Positions 1-7,981 of a stretch of DNA of 16,920 nucleotides are shown here, in pieces. A model generated the notes under the pieces. That model was not told where the DNA came from and made no database searches. It saw only the letters and a program-made list of their open reading frames with translations. Position 1 is the first letter of the stretch. The number at the start of each line of letters is the position of its first letter. A program made the position numbers and the translations under genes. Source of the stretch: CAZEHS01 sp964649745 (GTDB taxonomy: Bacteria > Bacillota > Clostridia > Peptostreptococcales > Acidaminobacteraceae); NCBI GenBank assembly GCA_964649745.1, contig CAZYQI010000049.1:1-16920 (forward strand), written 5' to 3'.

Positions 1-246
1 AAGGAGTGCCTTTTTTTCTTCCATATCAAATAGCAGAGGTGCTCTGATAAAATTAGTCAGCAGGCTATACCCTCCATTATGGCCCGCATCCGAAATTATA
101 GGCACCCCACTGGCACATAATGCATCAATATGTCGATATACAGTCCTTATATTGATTTCTAGCTTTTCAGAAATCTGTTTTGCGGTGATTTTTACGCCCG
201 AATTCAGCATCCACAGAATTGCCAGCATACTATCATTTTTAGCCAT
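1..246 (-). CDS. WYL/YafY-type helix-turn-helix transcriptional regulator, N-terminal part
   Basis: The gene runs off the left edge, so only the first 82 residues are visible. They begin MAKNDSMLAILWMLNSG and contain a DeoR/HTH_11-like winged helix: KITAKQISEKLEINIRTVYRHIDAL at about residues 18-43 (helix-turn-helix), followed by the wing DAGHNGGYSLL. This wing is typical of regulators with a C-terminal WYL ligand-sensing domain, which would lie outside the window. The ATG at 246 has an AAGAAGGGG ribosome binding site a few bases upstream. The family are DNA-binding repressors or activators, and WYL members often sit next to defence or stress genes. The gene points away from the neighbouring fic gene end, in the same direction, so it might be read from the same strand after it. 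The target is unknown. Confidence 0.8.
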   Translation of the reverse strand, partial: MAKNDSMLAILWMLNSGVKITAKQISEKLEINIRTVYRHIDALCASGVPIISDAGHNGGYSLLTNFIRAPLLFDMEEKKALL

Positions 247-322
247 AATGTGAATCCCCTTCTTTTATGAAGTCGTGACCCCTCGGCAGATAGTCAAAAT
301 ATACCATGTATTGGAGTTTGTT

Positions 323-1243
323 CTACTCCAGCAAAGACAGCCAAAGCTGTTCTGATTCAATCACTAACTCAGCAACGAACTCAAGAAACGGCTGATAATC
401 CATTGTGGTGTGCGCGTAGTCCACCACTTCATAATAACGTGAACGGTTTTCTTTTTTTATGATAATTGGCGTATATCCACTCTTCATTAATTCAAAGTTC
501 AGAAGGAGTCTTGATGTTCTTCCATTACCATCAATAAAAGGATGTATTTTTACAAATTCCCCATGAAGTAAAGTAGCTCTTAATATCGGGTGAAATGGCG
601 GCCATTCTTCTTTATACTCCATGATTAGGTTTTGCATCAATACGTCTATTTCATAGTGCTTGGGTGGAATATGAACTGCGCCTCCAATCACTACATTTTC
701 CGCTCTGTATTTACCCGCATTCTGATTATCTATTTCTTTAAGGATAATCCCATGAATGCACTTTATGTTCCACTCGGATAAAGGCTCGTTGTTCCCAGCC
801 AGTTCTTCAAGGAACAATATGGCCTCTCGGTGGTTAATTGCCTCTAAGTGTTCCACGACGCTTTTTCCGCCAATTGTTATTCCCTCAAGGACCACCTTTG
901 TTTCTGATAGAGTCAACGTATTGCCTTCAATGGCGTTACTGTTATACGTCCATTCTATGATTAACTTTTCATGCAGTGAATCTGCCAACCGCTTTGAGAG
1001 AGGTCTGTATTGATCAATCTTTCCTTTCATTTCATCAATTTTGCTAAAGTCATACACAATGCCTCTGTATGTTTTTTTGTAACTTACCCTAGCATCAATT
1101 GGCTTGATTGCGCCATAGGGAATGGACCAGTTTCGCCCGAATTTCACAGCACCTTCAATTCGTCCTTCTGTACAAAGTACACGTACTCTTCTGTCGCTGA
1201 TCTGCCACTTCTCACTTGCTTCAGTAACACTCATATATTTCAT
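323..1243 (-). CDS. fic: Fic family protein with N-terminal helix-turn-helix
   Basis: A 306-residue Fic-domain protein. The catalytic loop HPFIDGNGRTSR is complete at residues 234-245, with the conserved histidine and the GNGR phosphate-binding turn. Active Fic enzymes transfer a nucleotide, usually AMP, to hydroxyl side chains of target proteins. An N-terminal inhibitory motif of the (S/T)xxxE(G/N) type is present as SNAIEG at 102-107, so activity is probably self-restrained (class II). Residues 1-50 (SVTEASEKWQISDRRVRVLCTEGRIEG region) look like a MerR/excisionase-type helix-turn-helix, suggesting the protein also binds DNA. The start ATG at 1243 has GAGGTG seven bases upstream. A consensus-like promoter with two palindromes lies directly upstream, which fits autoregulation, although that is inference. 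It lies outside the repeat-bounded island. The substrate is unknown. Confidence 0.9.
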   Translation of the reverse strand: MKYMSVTEASEKWQISDRRVRVLCTEGRIEGAVKFGRNWSIPYGAIKPIDARVSYKKTYRGIVYDFSKIDEMKGKIDQYRPLSKRLADSLHEKLIIEWTYNSNAIEGNTLTLSETKVVLEGITIGGKSVVEHLEAINHREAILFLEELAGNNEPLSEWNIKCIHGIILKEIDNQNAGKYRAENVVIGGAVHIPPKHYEIDVLMQNLIMEYKEEWPPFHPILRATLLHGEFVKIHPFIDGNGRTSRLLLNFELMKSGYTPIIIKKENRSRYYEVVDYAHTTMDYQPFLEFVAELVIESEQLWLSLLE

Positions 1244-1262
1244 GAAAAATCACCTCATAAAT

Positions 1263-1291
1263 ATAATATACCGATATCGGAACATTGTAAA
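1263..1291 (-). promoter_or_regulatory. Sigma-70-type promoter of the HTH-fic gene
   Basis: On the minus strand a -35 box TTTACA (1291-1286) and a -10 box TATTAT (1268-1263) are separated by exactly 17 bases. The expected transcript start near 1256 leaves a very short leader that begins almost at the GAGGTG ribosome binding site of the fic gene. Confidence 0.7.
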
Positions 1292-1309
1292 CATAGTTCC
1301 GATATCGGT
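1270..1309. promoter_or_regulatory. Nested palindromic operator over the fic promoter
   Basis: A perfect 14-bp inverted repeat, ACCGATATCGGAAC (1270-1283) and its complement (1296-1309), has a 12-bp spacer. Each arm itself contains the perfect 10-bp palindrome CCGATATCGG (1271-1280 and 1299-1308), with centres 28 bp apart. One palindrome fills the spacer between the -10 and -35 boxes and the other lies just upstream of the -35 box, the usual position for a repressor operator. The binding protein is not known. The helix-turn-helix of the adjacent Fic protein and the WYL regulator are candidates. Confidence 0.65.
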
Positions 1310-1373
1310 ACAAAGCAAACCTTATGAAGACTTCCACACGATCTAAGCTCTAGCCTATTGATAGTACATATTC

Positions 1374-1477
1374 CTAATGTCTCTCCAACTTAACCACGCG
1401 CTCCACATGCCTTGAGTAGGCAAAATGATGTCATGTGAACCTATTGGAGCCTTGGCGGAGGCGCTCTGATTACAAAT
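1374..1477 (-). repeat. Island boundary repeat, copy A (rlmD-like 3' end scar)
   Basis: Positions 1382-1410 match 13264-13292 in the same orientation over 29 bp with only two mismatches. On the minus strand the segment 1409-1374 reads HVERVVKLERH and a stop, which resembles the conserved C-terminal tail of TrmA/RlmD-type rRNA uracil methyltransferases. No rest of such a gene is present. Positions 1408-1477 in turn resemble 11941-12008 (copy B). Integration of mobile elements at the 3' end of rlmD/rumA genes is known in Bacillota, so an attachment-site scar is the favoured reading. The rest of 1310-1512 holds no gene that I can support. Confidence 0.55.
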
Positions 1478-1512
1478 ATCGTTAGCTGTCAGGAAAAACA
1501 AGTTACTCAATT

Positions 1513-2568
1513 CTATCGGTAATCCATATTTCTAATATAGGCAGTACTTCTACCAGCACCCGTTTTTATAATATAGCTATTCTTCAACAAGTCGGAAAGC
1601 GTAAGCTCAACGGTAGACATGCTGATGTCTGGGCATTTTTCGAGAATATCTTTTTTAGATAATTTTTGTAAGGTATTGTCAAATAATATTTTGATGCGTT
1701 CTGTCTTTGAACGCGTTTTGTTATGCAAATGTTCAACTCTTGATGAAAATTCTCTATAAGCACTAAGAATAACTTCGAGATAGTATTTCACAAACGGCAA
1801 ATAGCTGTGATTGGTTTCGAGCCACTCTCTTGAGCTTTCTTCAAGCTTTTCATAATAGACTATTTTCGTTTTTTCGATAATCATTTCCAAGCTGATATAT
1901 TTACCAACAATATAGCCTGAACGATAAAGCAATAAAAGCGTCAGCAGTCTGCTCATTCTACCATTGCCATCATTGAATGGGTGAATGCAGAGAAAGTCAA
2001 AAATGAACATGGGTATCAACAACAGTGGATCATGTTGTTCTGAGTTAATTGCCTCTATGAATGTACTCGAAAGTCTTTCCATGGCATCCGGTGTTTCAAA
2101 CGAACTTAATGGTTCGAAGCGAATACGTTCTTTTCCGTCTGCGCTTTCAGCTATGACATTATCCGAATTCTTGAATCGCCCGCCTATTGACATCGGATTG
2201 AATTGATAAAGATCTCTGTGGAGCTGCAGAATGACGTTGACTCTGGGATTCATATAATCGTAGTTTTCATGAACCAACTGAAGAACTTCACGATAACCTG
2301 CAATCTCAGATTCTGAGCGGTTCAATGGTTCAACTTTTTCTTTTACAATGGCCTGAAGCCTGTCATCGGAAGTATAAATCCCTTCAATCCGATTAGACGC
2401 CCCTGTACTTTGAACCTTTGCAATTTCAAGCATCGCATTTAGAATATCCGGTTTTGCTTCAATGAAAAGCTCTTGCTTGCCCTTATATTCATGAATTGCT
2501 GCAAGCAAATTGATGATTTCGCTACAAAGCAGTTCACTGGGAATCTTACTATAGTCAAATGCACGCAT
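1513..2568 (-). CDS. fic: Fic/DOC family protein with C-terminal winged helix
   Basis: A 351-residue Fic protein, unrelated in detail to the one at 323-1243. The Fic loop HPFNDGNGRMSR is intact at residues 196-207, so nucleotide transfer (probably AMPylation) is expected. The inhibitory motif SNRIEG at 58-63 is of the N-terminal (class II) type and probably holds the enzyme inactive in cis. Residues from about 285 to the end, with KKDILEKCPDISMSTVELTL, look like a winged helix-turn-helix, a common C-terminal addition in this family. The ATG at 2568 has GAGG six bases upstream. It is the first gene inside the left island boundary and has its own promoter, so it is not simply the last gene of the Wadjet operon. 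Its base composition is visibly more AT-rich than the metabolic genes at the right of the window. The substrate is unknown. Confidence 0.9.
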   Translation of the reverse strand: MRAFDYSKIPSELLCSEIINLLAAIHEYKGKQELFIEAKPDILNAMLEIAKVQSTGASNRIEGIYTSDDRLQAIVKEKVEPLNRSESEIAGYREVLQLVHENYDYMNPRVNVILQLHRDLYQFNPMSIGGRFKNSDNVIAESADGKERIRFEPLSSFETPDAMERLSSTFIEAINSEQHDPLLLIPMFIFDFLCIHPFNDGNGRMSRLLTLLLLYRSGYIVGKYISLEMIIEKTKIVYYEKLEESSREWLETNHSYLPFVKYYLEVILSAYREFSSRVEHLHNKTRSKTERIKILFDNTLQKLSKKDILEKCPDISMSTVELTLSDLLKNSYIIKTGAGRSTAYIRNMDYR

Positions 2569-2607
2569 ATTCCACCTCTTCCTGCACTATACATGCTTTT
2601 ATGCATT

Positions 2608-2636
2608 ATTGTATCACCAAATTATGCAGATAACAA
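2608..2636 (-). promoter_or_regulatory. Promoter of the second fic gene
   Basis: On the minus strand TTGTTA (2636-2631) and TACAAT (2613-2608) are separated by 17 bases. The motif TTATGC occurs at 2599-2604 and 2622-2627 (23 bp apart) and in inverted form at 2646-2651, so it surrounds the promoter and could be a regulatory site. The promoter is inferred from consensus match only. Confidence 0.55.
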
Positions 2637-2660
2637 ATGTAATAGGCATAAAGAACAGGT

Positions 2661-2707
2661 GTTACTGCATATTTTCTTCTGATTAATGTGCAGTAACTGA
2701 TCCACTC
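2661..2707. repeat. Inverted repeat between jetC and fic
   Basis: GTTACTGCA (2661-2669) and its perfect complement TGCAGTAAC (2699-2707) are separated by 29 bases. The large loop and lack of a following T-tract argue against a rho-independent terminator. It could be an operator or a fragment end. The rest of 2569-2777 holds no gene. Confidence 0.35.
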
Positions 2708-2777
2708 ATACGAATAGCTCCAATTCACTATTTTCCCCTGCTTGAAGATCTCGCATTACATTTCTCTATAGACTTTT

Positions 2778-5700
2778 TCACTGCATGTCAAACATGTTGA
2801 TTTGCCGCTGCTCGCCAAGCCTCAAAAGCGCCTGTGGATCATGTTCCTGAAACCATGCCTGGCTGATATGCTGCTCCTTGACTACCGCCTTGGATTCACC
2901 ACCCACAAGATTCTTGAGACGGCAACCGTACACGACAGGGAAGTAATCCCGTATGAACTTGCCATCGTCATGGGCTGTAAGGGCAATAATCTGGAATCCA
3001 AGTTGTTCTGCAATGTAAAACACCGGATGCAGTACATGGTCGCTGCTGGCTTTCCCAAACGGATTATCCAGAATCACCGAACGATGCCTTTTGGTCTGCT
3101 GCTCAATCAGCTTTCTTTTCTCTGCAACATAGTTGAGGATACCCAGAAACAGCGCCATATTCTTGCTCCATTTTTCGCCCCCCGACCAGTTGTTCGATTC
3201 TTCCCATGCAAAATAGCGTTCGCTGAGATGCCCGTCATTGGAAACCTTACGGCATTTGATTTGGTATGGTTTTCGGTTTGTTAGAATCCCCATCAGCTGT
3301 TTTGTCTGCAGGTTGCGCTCGATGTGCTTACGGATCTCTGCATCCTTCGCCGCGCTTCCATCTGATTCGAAACGTGGCGTGTCCAATTCATCAAGCAGTT
3401 TATCCAGGTGGCTCCTGAGCTTTTCACGGCCTTCATTTTCATCCCATTCCGGAATATGAAAACTGTAGATTTCTTTCCACTGCTCACCCTGCTTCACTCT
3501 GGTACTCTTAGGAATGCGTCGCAAATCTTCTGCAACTACGGACATGTGGGAATGCATATGGCCTACGAAGGTGGTGAGCTGCTTATCGTGTTCAATCAGA
3601 TCATTCTCGGCCATCTTGATGACCTGTAGTAGCGTTCGTGTAATATTTTCACGCCAGGCCATCAGCTCTTCCATTGTGCGAACAGACTCCATACCTGAAA
3701 CAGCACGATCCCGTAGCTTGTAATCCGCAATGTTCTTTTCGCAAAACACTCTGAACTGATGCTTACCTTCACTCAGTTTTTCCTGCGAAGTATCCCACGC
3801 CTGCTTTCCTTTTTCCAATGCATCGATAAATTTTTGTACCACCCATTCCCGTTTATAGGGCAAATCCGTTAAAACAGCTTCCTCCAGTTCTGTATCCTCA
3901 ACCAGATGAGAGCAGAACTGGTGAACCTCGTTTTTGATTTCCAGTTCTTTCATCAGCTTGAGCAGCAGCTTTTCAGCACTCCGAAGCTCTCGCTTTTGGG
4001 TGTCTGTTTCGTTTTTATCCCACTGCAACCGCTGCCTTTCTTTTTCAATCCATTCCGGTGCCGCATTCTGCTCCACAGGCATCTCAATGCATGCTCCCCA
4101 CTTTTCTGTATGGATTTTTTGAGCATGCTCCCGGTTGCCCTGCAGCGTTTTCAATATACCGCTGACTTCGTCCCGTAATTTTCCAATCGGTTCTGCGTCA
4201 GCTTCCAACGCTTTTCTCTTGTGATTACAAGCCTGAAGCTGAATCTCACCATCAATGGGGAACTCAAGTGTTTCCTCTTCGATTCCTGCATCCGCACAGC
4301 CACTGGATAATTCCCCCTGACGTTTGAATGCGGTTTCTTTCGTTCGCTCCAGCTGATTCTCCAGCTGCCTGCGACCAGCCTGTCTTTGATTAAGTGAATC
4401 CTGCAAAGCTTGCCATTCTTCTTTCAGACTGCTTACTTCATGCCACTGGGCAGGCGCTTTACTCATATTGCGCACCTGTTTCCATTGAGGATCTTGGTTC
4501 AGTCTATCCTGATCGCTTTTTACCTGCATCAGTTTTTCAGCAATTTCCTGACATTCATCATAAGCGGAATCCGCATTACGCTCCGTCTGATCATATTCAT
4601 TTTTGATGGCTTCTGCTGCAGTTCTGAAATCTCTGCGCTTTTTCTCGCTTTCTTTCAGCTTGCGTTCCAATTCCCTGTAGCGCTCTGCCTGATTTAGAAG
4701 GCCATCCAAATGTTGCTGCTCTTTCTCAAATTCCTTGGCGCGGTTTTGTGTCAGTTCTACGTTTTCACGATTTTTGCGGATTGCATCCTGATTCACTGTC
4801 ATTCGATACTCAAGATCTTTTTGGGCGCTGAGTTGTTCACCCAGCTCCATACGCTTCTTTTCAACCGTTTCCCAGGGATATTTCCCAAGAAAATTCTGCA
4901 GAGTTTCCTGGACACTCCGAATTGCATTTCGGTTGTTTTCAAGCTGTTTAAGTTCTTCTTGAAGGCGCTGCTGCTTGCTCAGCTGCAGTTGGGTCCAGAT
5001 TGAGAAGTTTTCACTGCTCAGATTATCCGCCCAAAGCTGGGGCGTGATCAGACAATCTCCAAGATTCCATTCTTCTGGCTTCTCAATGGCCTGCAGCGCC
5101 TGCTGATCGGACAGCAGATAGATCGGCCCTGATAACTCTTCATTTAAGGTGATCAGGCGATCACGGACCGAATTGATCTCTGCTTCACTGGTTACAACCG
5201 TCATCGCCCAAAAACCAAGCTCCGTACGGATTGCATCCGGATTCCATGCAACATCGCAGGCTTTTAAAAATGATGGTCCCGATTCAAGCATTGAAAACTG
5301 AGTACCCAGTCGTGATAGAATTCCCTCAATTCCGGGATCTGCCGTAAAAGTAGTCTTTCCATGATAGTCGTCATGCCATCGGGTAGCAATCCGTTCTTGC
5401 TGCCTTGCTTTTTCAATATCTCGGTCCGCTTTCAGCATCCGGTCTGACAGTGAGTTCAGCAGTGATCCTTGTTTTTGGAACACCGGGTACGTGCCCCAAT
5501 CGCCCTTGATACCTCCCAGGCTTTCCCGTACGCTTTCCTCTTCCCTGTCTACTTCATCCTGGTATGCTTTTTCTCGGACGATGCGCTCCGAAAGTTCAAT
5601 TTCAACGGTTCTGAGTTCACGTGCTTCATCTTCAAGATCTTTAAGCAGTTTCCGGCTTGTCCCTAACTGTTCAGCGTTATGCCGGATGCCCTTCTCCACT

Positions 5701-7217
5701 TCTTTTGCCCTGTTCAGCCACTGATGACGCATTGAATCCATCGAATTTTGTGGATACACAGGAACAATCCGTCCCGCAATCCCTTCCATATCCTCCGTAT
5801 AAACCTGAACTGCACGGCGTTCTGACTCTTCTGCCCTTAAAATTCCCTGGTGCTTATCATTCAGAAGTTTCACCGCTGTCTTAAGTTCTTTCAAGCGGTT
5901 GTCTTCGCGGATTTTTTCAGTGGAATGCGTCTCAACCAATTGCTTCAGTGCGTCAAACCGCTCTGAATAAGCTCCGTTGAGCCGCATTCCCACTTCATCG
6001 GCAGTCTCCTGCAGCAGACCGGCATCTGATTCCTTATTCAGATATTCCAGCTGCTGAGTCAATAACATCAGTTCCGCCTGCAGCTCTTGAAGTTCCTGTC
6101 GTCTTTGTGCCAACGAGAGCTCTGTAATGCGAGCACGGATATTTTTAAGCGCATCAGCCCCCTCATGCATAGCAGTATCTGCATGGATAAAGCGAACGTT
6201 GGCTTCTGTAATTTGCTTTTCCAAAACGGCAAGCTCCCAGGCTGACTCAATCCGCTGCAGTTCACTTTGGGCAATTAGGTACTGCACTTCGCGGTTTTCA
6301 GTTGCTTCAAGCCCATTTCTGGTTAACGCCGATTCTCTTTCTGTATTTTGAAACAACGCCTTAGCCTTTTGCTTGCTGATCATATGACTTTTCTTCTGCA
6401 GGTCACTCTCTTCAAACAGGATGGATAGCTGGCCCACCCTTTTCTCAACCATCTTGCTTTCTTCGATTTTTTCTCGCAGTAGCTTGTGCTGCCGGAAGTG
6501 CTCCCGCTGCTTTTGAAAGTTGTCTGCAAAATCTGCGGAGCCTTTGCCGGGAATAGTTCGCTCAACTGTGGGAATCAATAGCTGTTCCACCAGCTGTACA
6601 GAGGATTTACCGTCTTTAAAGAAGGCATCGATATCCCCTTCTGCGCAGTTGATGTGGGCAATGCTTTCCCATTCGGTAGTAATGATTTTAAATGCATCCT
6701 CCAGATAGGCTTGGTAATCTCGGATAGTTTCAAATCGCTTGGCAACCATGCTACGGGAAGTCATTCCTTTGTAATACTCGTTGATCTCCCCTTTGTCCGC
6801 CGGGCGAAGATTCCCGTCCTGCATCCTGCGCACAAAGGGGATGCTCTCTAAACTGTGTTCATGCCGTTCTGCATATTCATAGGCATAGCGGTAAGAATCC
6901 ACATGGCCTTGAGAATCCAAAAATAGAGTCACAGCAGTAAGTCCGTATTTACGGGGGCGCTCATGTAAAATCCATTCAATGGCGATATGCGCCGGGCCAG
7001 CTCCAAGGGATAGCGTATTTGCAATTTTGCGATCTGCCAGTTCCGCATGGGGCAGCACTGCCTGAAGTGCCGTTTGAACAAAGACTGTTTTACCGCCTCC
7101 ATTTTCCAGCAAAACAATACCATTATATCCATCAAAGGAAAAAATCTCGTCCTGATAGCGTTTGGCTCCGGTCTCATAAACCACATTTGTGAAACGAATA
7201 CGGGAAATTGTAGGCAT
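2778..7217 (-). CDS. jetC: Wadjet JetC, SMC-like ATPase
   Basis: A 1479-residue SMC/MukB-like ATPase, the motor of a Wadjet anti-plasmid system. The head domain is split between the ends: Walker A ENGGGKT at residues 38-44, the ABC signature SGGEK at about 1345-1349, and a Walker B-like strand SVILDNPFGKASS around 1381-1391. Between them lie two long charged coiled coils (about 245-615 and 745-1150) around a hinge-like globular part near 620-745. The Walker B aspartate is followed by asparagine instead of the usual glutamate. The ATG at 7217 is preferred to the GTG at 7223, because AAGGAGG ends seven bases before the ATG but only one base before the GTG. The gene begins two bases after the jetB stop and is last in the operon. 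In the family, JetC with JetA and JetB extrudes DNA loops and recognises small circular DNA. It is too divergent in context to be housekeeping MukB/Smc. Confidence 0.9.
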   Translation of the reverse strand: MPTISRIRFTNVVYETGAKRYQDEIFSFDGYNGIVLLENGGGKTVFVQTALQAVLPHAELADRKIANTLSLGAGPAHIAIEWILHERPRKYGLTAVTLFLDSQGHVDSYRYAYEYAERHEHSLESIPFVRRMQDGNLRPADKGEINEYYKGMTSRSMVAKRFETIRDYQAYLEDAFKIITTEWESIAHINCAEGDIDAFFKDGKSSVQLVEQLLIPTVERTIPGKGSADFADNFQKQREHFRQHKLLREKIEESKMVEKRVGQLSILFEESDLQKKSHMISKQKAKALFQNTERESALTRNGLEATENREVQYLIAQSELQRIESAWELAVLEKQITEANVRFIHADTAMHEGADALKNIRARITELSLAQRRQELQELQAELMLLTQQLEYLNKESDAGLLQETADEVGMRLNGAYSERFDALKQLVETHSTEKIREDNRLKELKTAVKLLNDKHQGILRAEESERRAVQVYTEDMEGIAGRIVPVYPQNSMDSMRHQWLNRAKEVEKGIRHNAEQLGTSRKLLKDLEDEARELRTVEIELSERIVREKAYQDEVDREEESVRESLGGIKGDWGTYPVFQKQGSLLNSLSDRMLKADRDIEKARQQERIATRWHDDYHGKTTFTADPGIEGILSRLGTQFSMLESGPSFLKACDVAWNPDAIRTELGFWAMTVVTSEAEINSVRDRLITLNEELSGPIYLLSDQQALQAIEKPEEWNLGDCLITPQLWADNLSSENFSIWTQLQLSKQQRLQEELKQLENNRNAIRSVQETLQNFLGKYPWETVEKKRMELGEQLSAQKDLEYRMTVNQDAIRKNRENVELTQNRAKEFEKEQQHLDGLLNQAERYRELERKLKESEKKRRDFRTAAEAIKNEYDQTERNADSAYDECQEIAEKLMQVKSDQDRLNQDPQWKQVRNMSKAPAQWHEVSSLKEEWQALQDSLNQRQAGRRQLENQLERTKETAFKRQGELSSGCADAGIEEETLEFPIDGEIQLQACNHKRKALEADAEPIGKLRDEVSGILKTLQGNREHAQKIHTEKWGACIEMPVEQNAAPEWIEKERQRLQWDKNETDTQKRELRSAEKLLLKLMKELEIKNEVHQFCSHLVEDTELEEAVLTDLPYKREWVVQKFIDALEKGKQAWDTSQEKLSEGKHQFRVFCEKNIADYKLRDRAVSGMESVRTMEELMAWRENITRTLLQVIKMAENDLIEHDKQLTTFVGHMHSHMSVVAEDLRRIPKSTRVKQGEQWKEIYSFHIPEWDENEGREKLRSHLDKLLDELDTPRFESDGSAAKDAEIRKHIERNLQTKQLMGILTNRKPYQIKCRKVSNDGHLSERYFAWEESNNWSGGEKWSKNMALFLGILNYVAEKRKLIEQQTKRHRSVILDNPFGKASSDHVLHPVFYIAEQLGFQIIALTAHDDGKFIRDYFPVVYGCRLKNLVGGESKAVVKEQHISQAWFQEHDPQALLRLGEQRQINMFDMQ

Positions 7218-7219
7218 TT

Positions 7220-7981
7220 TCACACCTCCTTCGCCAAAACGGGATCAAATGAAACGTCCGACAGCTTGTCTTGATAAAGAAATTCAAGAATATTCCGGTT
7301 ATATGCCTGATCCATAAAATACTGCACGATAATGATATGAGCTCGATGCGTTAAAGCGATTTCGTCTATCCCCGTACGGGTGATGAGCCCCCTATCCTCC
7401 AAAAACCGGATGACGGTGTTTAGGAAAGCTAATCTGGAAACAGTGCGCCCATCTGCTTTGACACCGTCGCGGACATCATTAAGCGCTTCCCATTTCTCAT
7501 GAATTTCCGTCCAATTATACTCAAATTCGCGATCTGCAGCCTCAAGTCGCTCCGGTTCCATGGCGCCGATATAGGCCATGCGCTCGTTTATCTCGGTAAG
7601 CCAGTCATTTACGGGTATGAATGCCCGAGTGGCATCGCGGTTCTGATAACTGTCATAGAATTCACCGAATAAGATGATAATCGCCACATACATCATATAA
7701 ATATCCAAATTCACTGCTTTGGCAGAGAAATAGTCTTTTTTTATTGTTTCATTGGTCACATGAAAAGGAGAGGTCAGCGCCAGAGGAAGAAGAATCAGAG
7801 TGTCACTGCCGGACACGAACAGTGTGCAATCCACCTGCCCTATAAACAGCTGTACCAGATTCCGTACGTCATCGTCTGTCATATAAATACGACCTTCCTT
7901 GCCTTCCACCTGCCCCTTAGATGCCAATACGGTGTAGATTTTAAATGCCTGAACGATCTTTTCCTCACTGTATCGGCTCAT
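7220..7981 (-). CDS. jetB: Wadjet JetB, DUF6063-like KITE-type subunit
   Basis: A 253-residue protein located between jetA and jetC, the usual place of the JetB/MukE-like subunit. It starts MSRYSEEKIVQAFKIYTVLA, followed by a basic strand EGRIYMTDDDVRNLV and a hydrophobic helical stretch IYMMYVAIIILFGEFYDSY near residues 94-112. The C-terminal half is mixed helical with RFLEDRGLI, as expected of a winged helix. I recognise the general pattern of DUF6063 proteins that accompany DUF5716 JetA. The exact family name needs a profile search. The ATG at 7981 has AAAAGGAGAA seven bases upstream. The gene overlaps the jetA end by 17 bases, and its last codons contain the ribosome binding site of jetC, so translation is coupled. 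The expected role is to bind the kleisin JetA and steady the SMC complex on DNA. Confidence 0.8.
   Translation of the reverse strand: MSRYSEEKIVQAFKIYTVLASKGQVEGKEGRIYMTDDDVRNLVQLFIGQVDCTLFVSGSDTLILLPLALTSPFHVTNETIKKDYFSAKAVNLDIYMMYVAIIILFGEFYDSYQNRDATRAFIPVNDWLTEINERMAYIGAMEPERLEAADREFEYNWTEIHEKWEALNDVRDGVKADGRTVSRLAFLNTVIRFLEDRGLITRTGIDEIALTHRAHIIIVQYFMDQAYNRNILEFLYQDKLSDVSFDPVLAKEV

Noticed and set aside
311..331. A 6-bp inverted repeat (TGGAGT/ACTCCA) over the stop of the first fic gene as terminator
   Set aside because: The stem is short, overlaps the stop codon and has no T-tract close behind.
2802..7274. Many plus-strand open frames of 60-160 codons inside the jetC region
   Set aside because: They are opposite-strand shadows of a long conserved ATPase gene, lack good ribosome binding sites, and show no recognisable domains.
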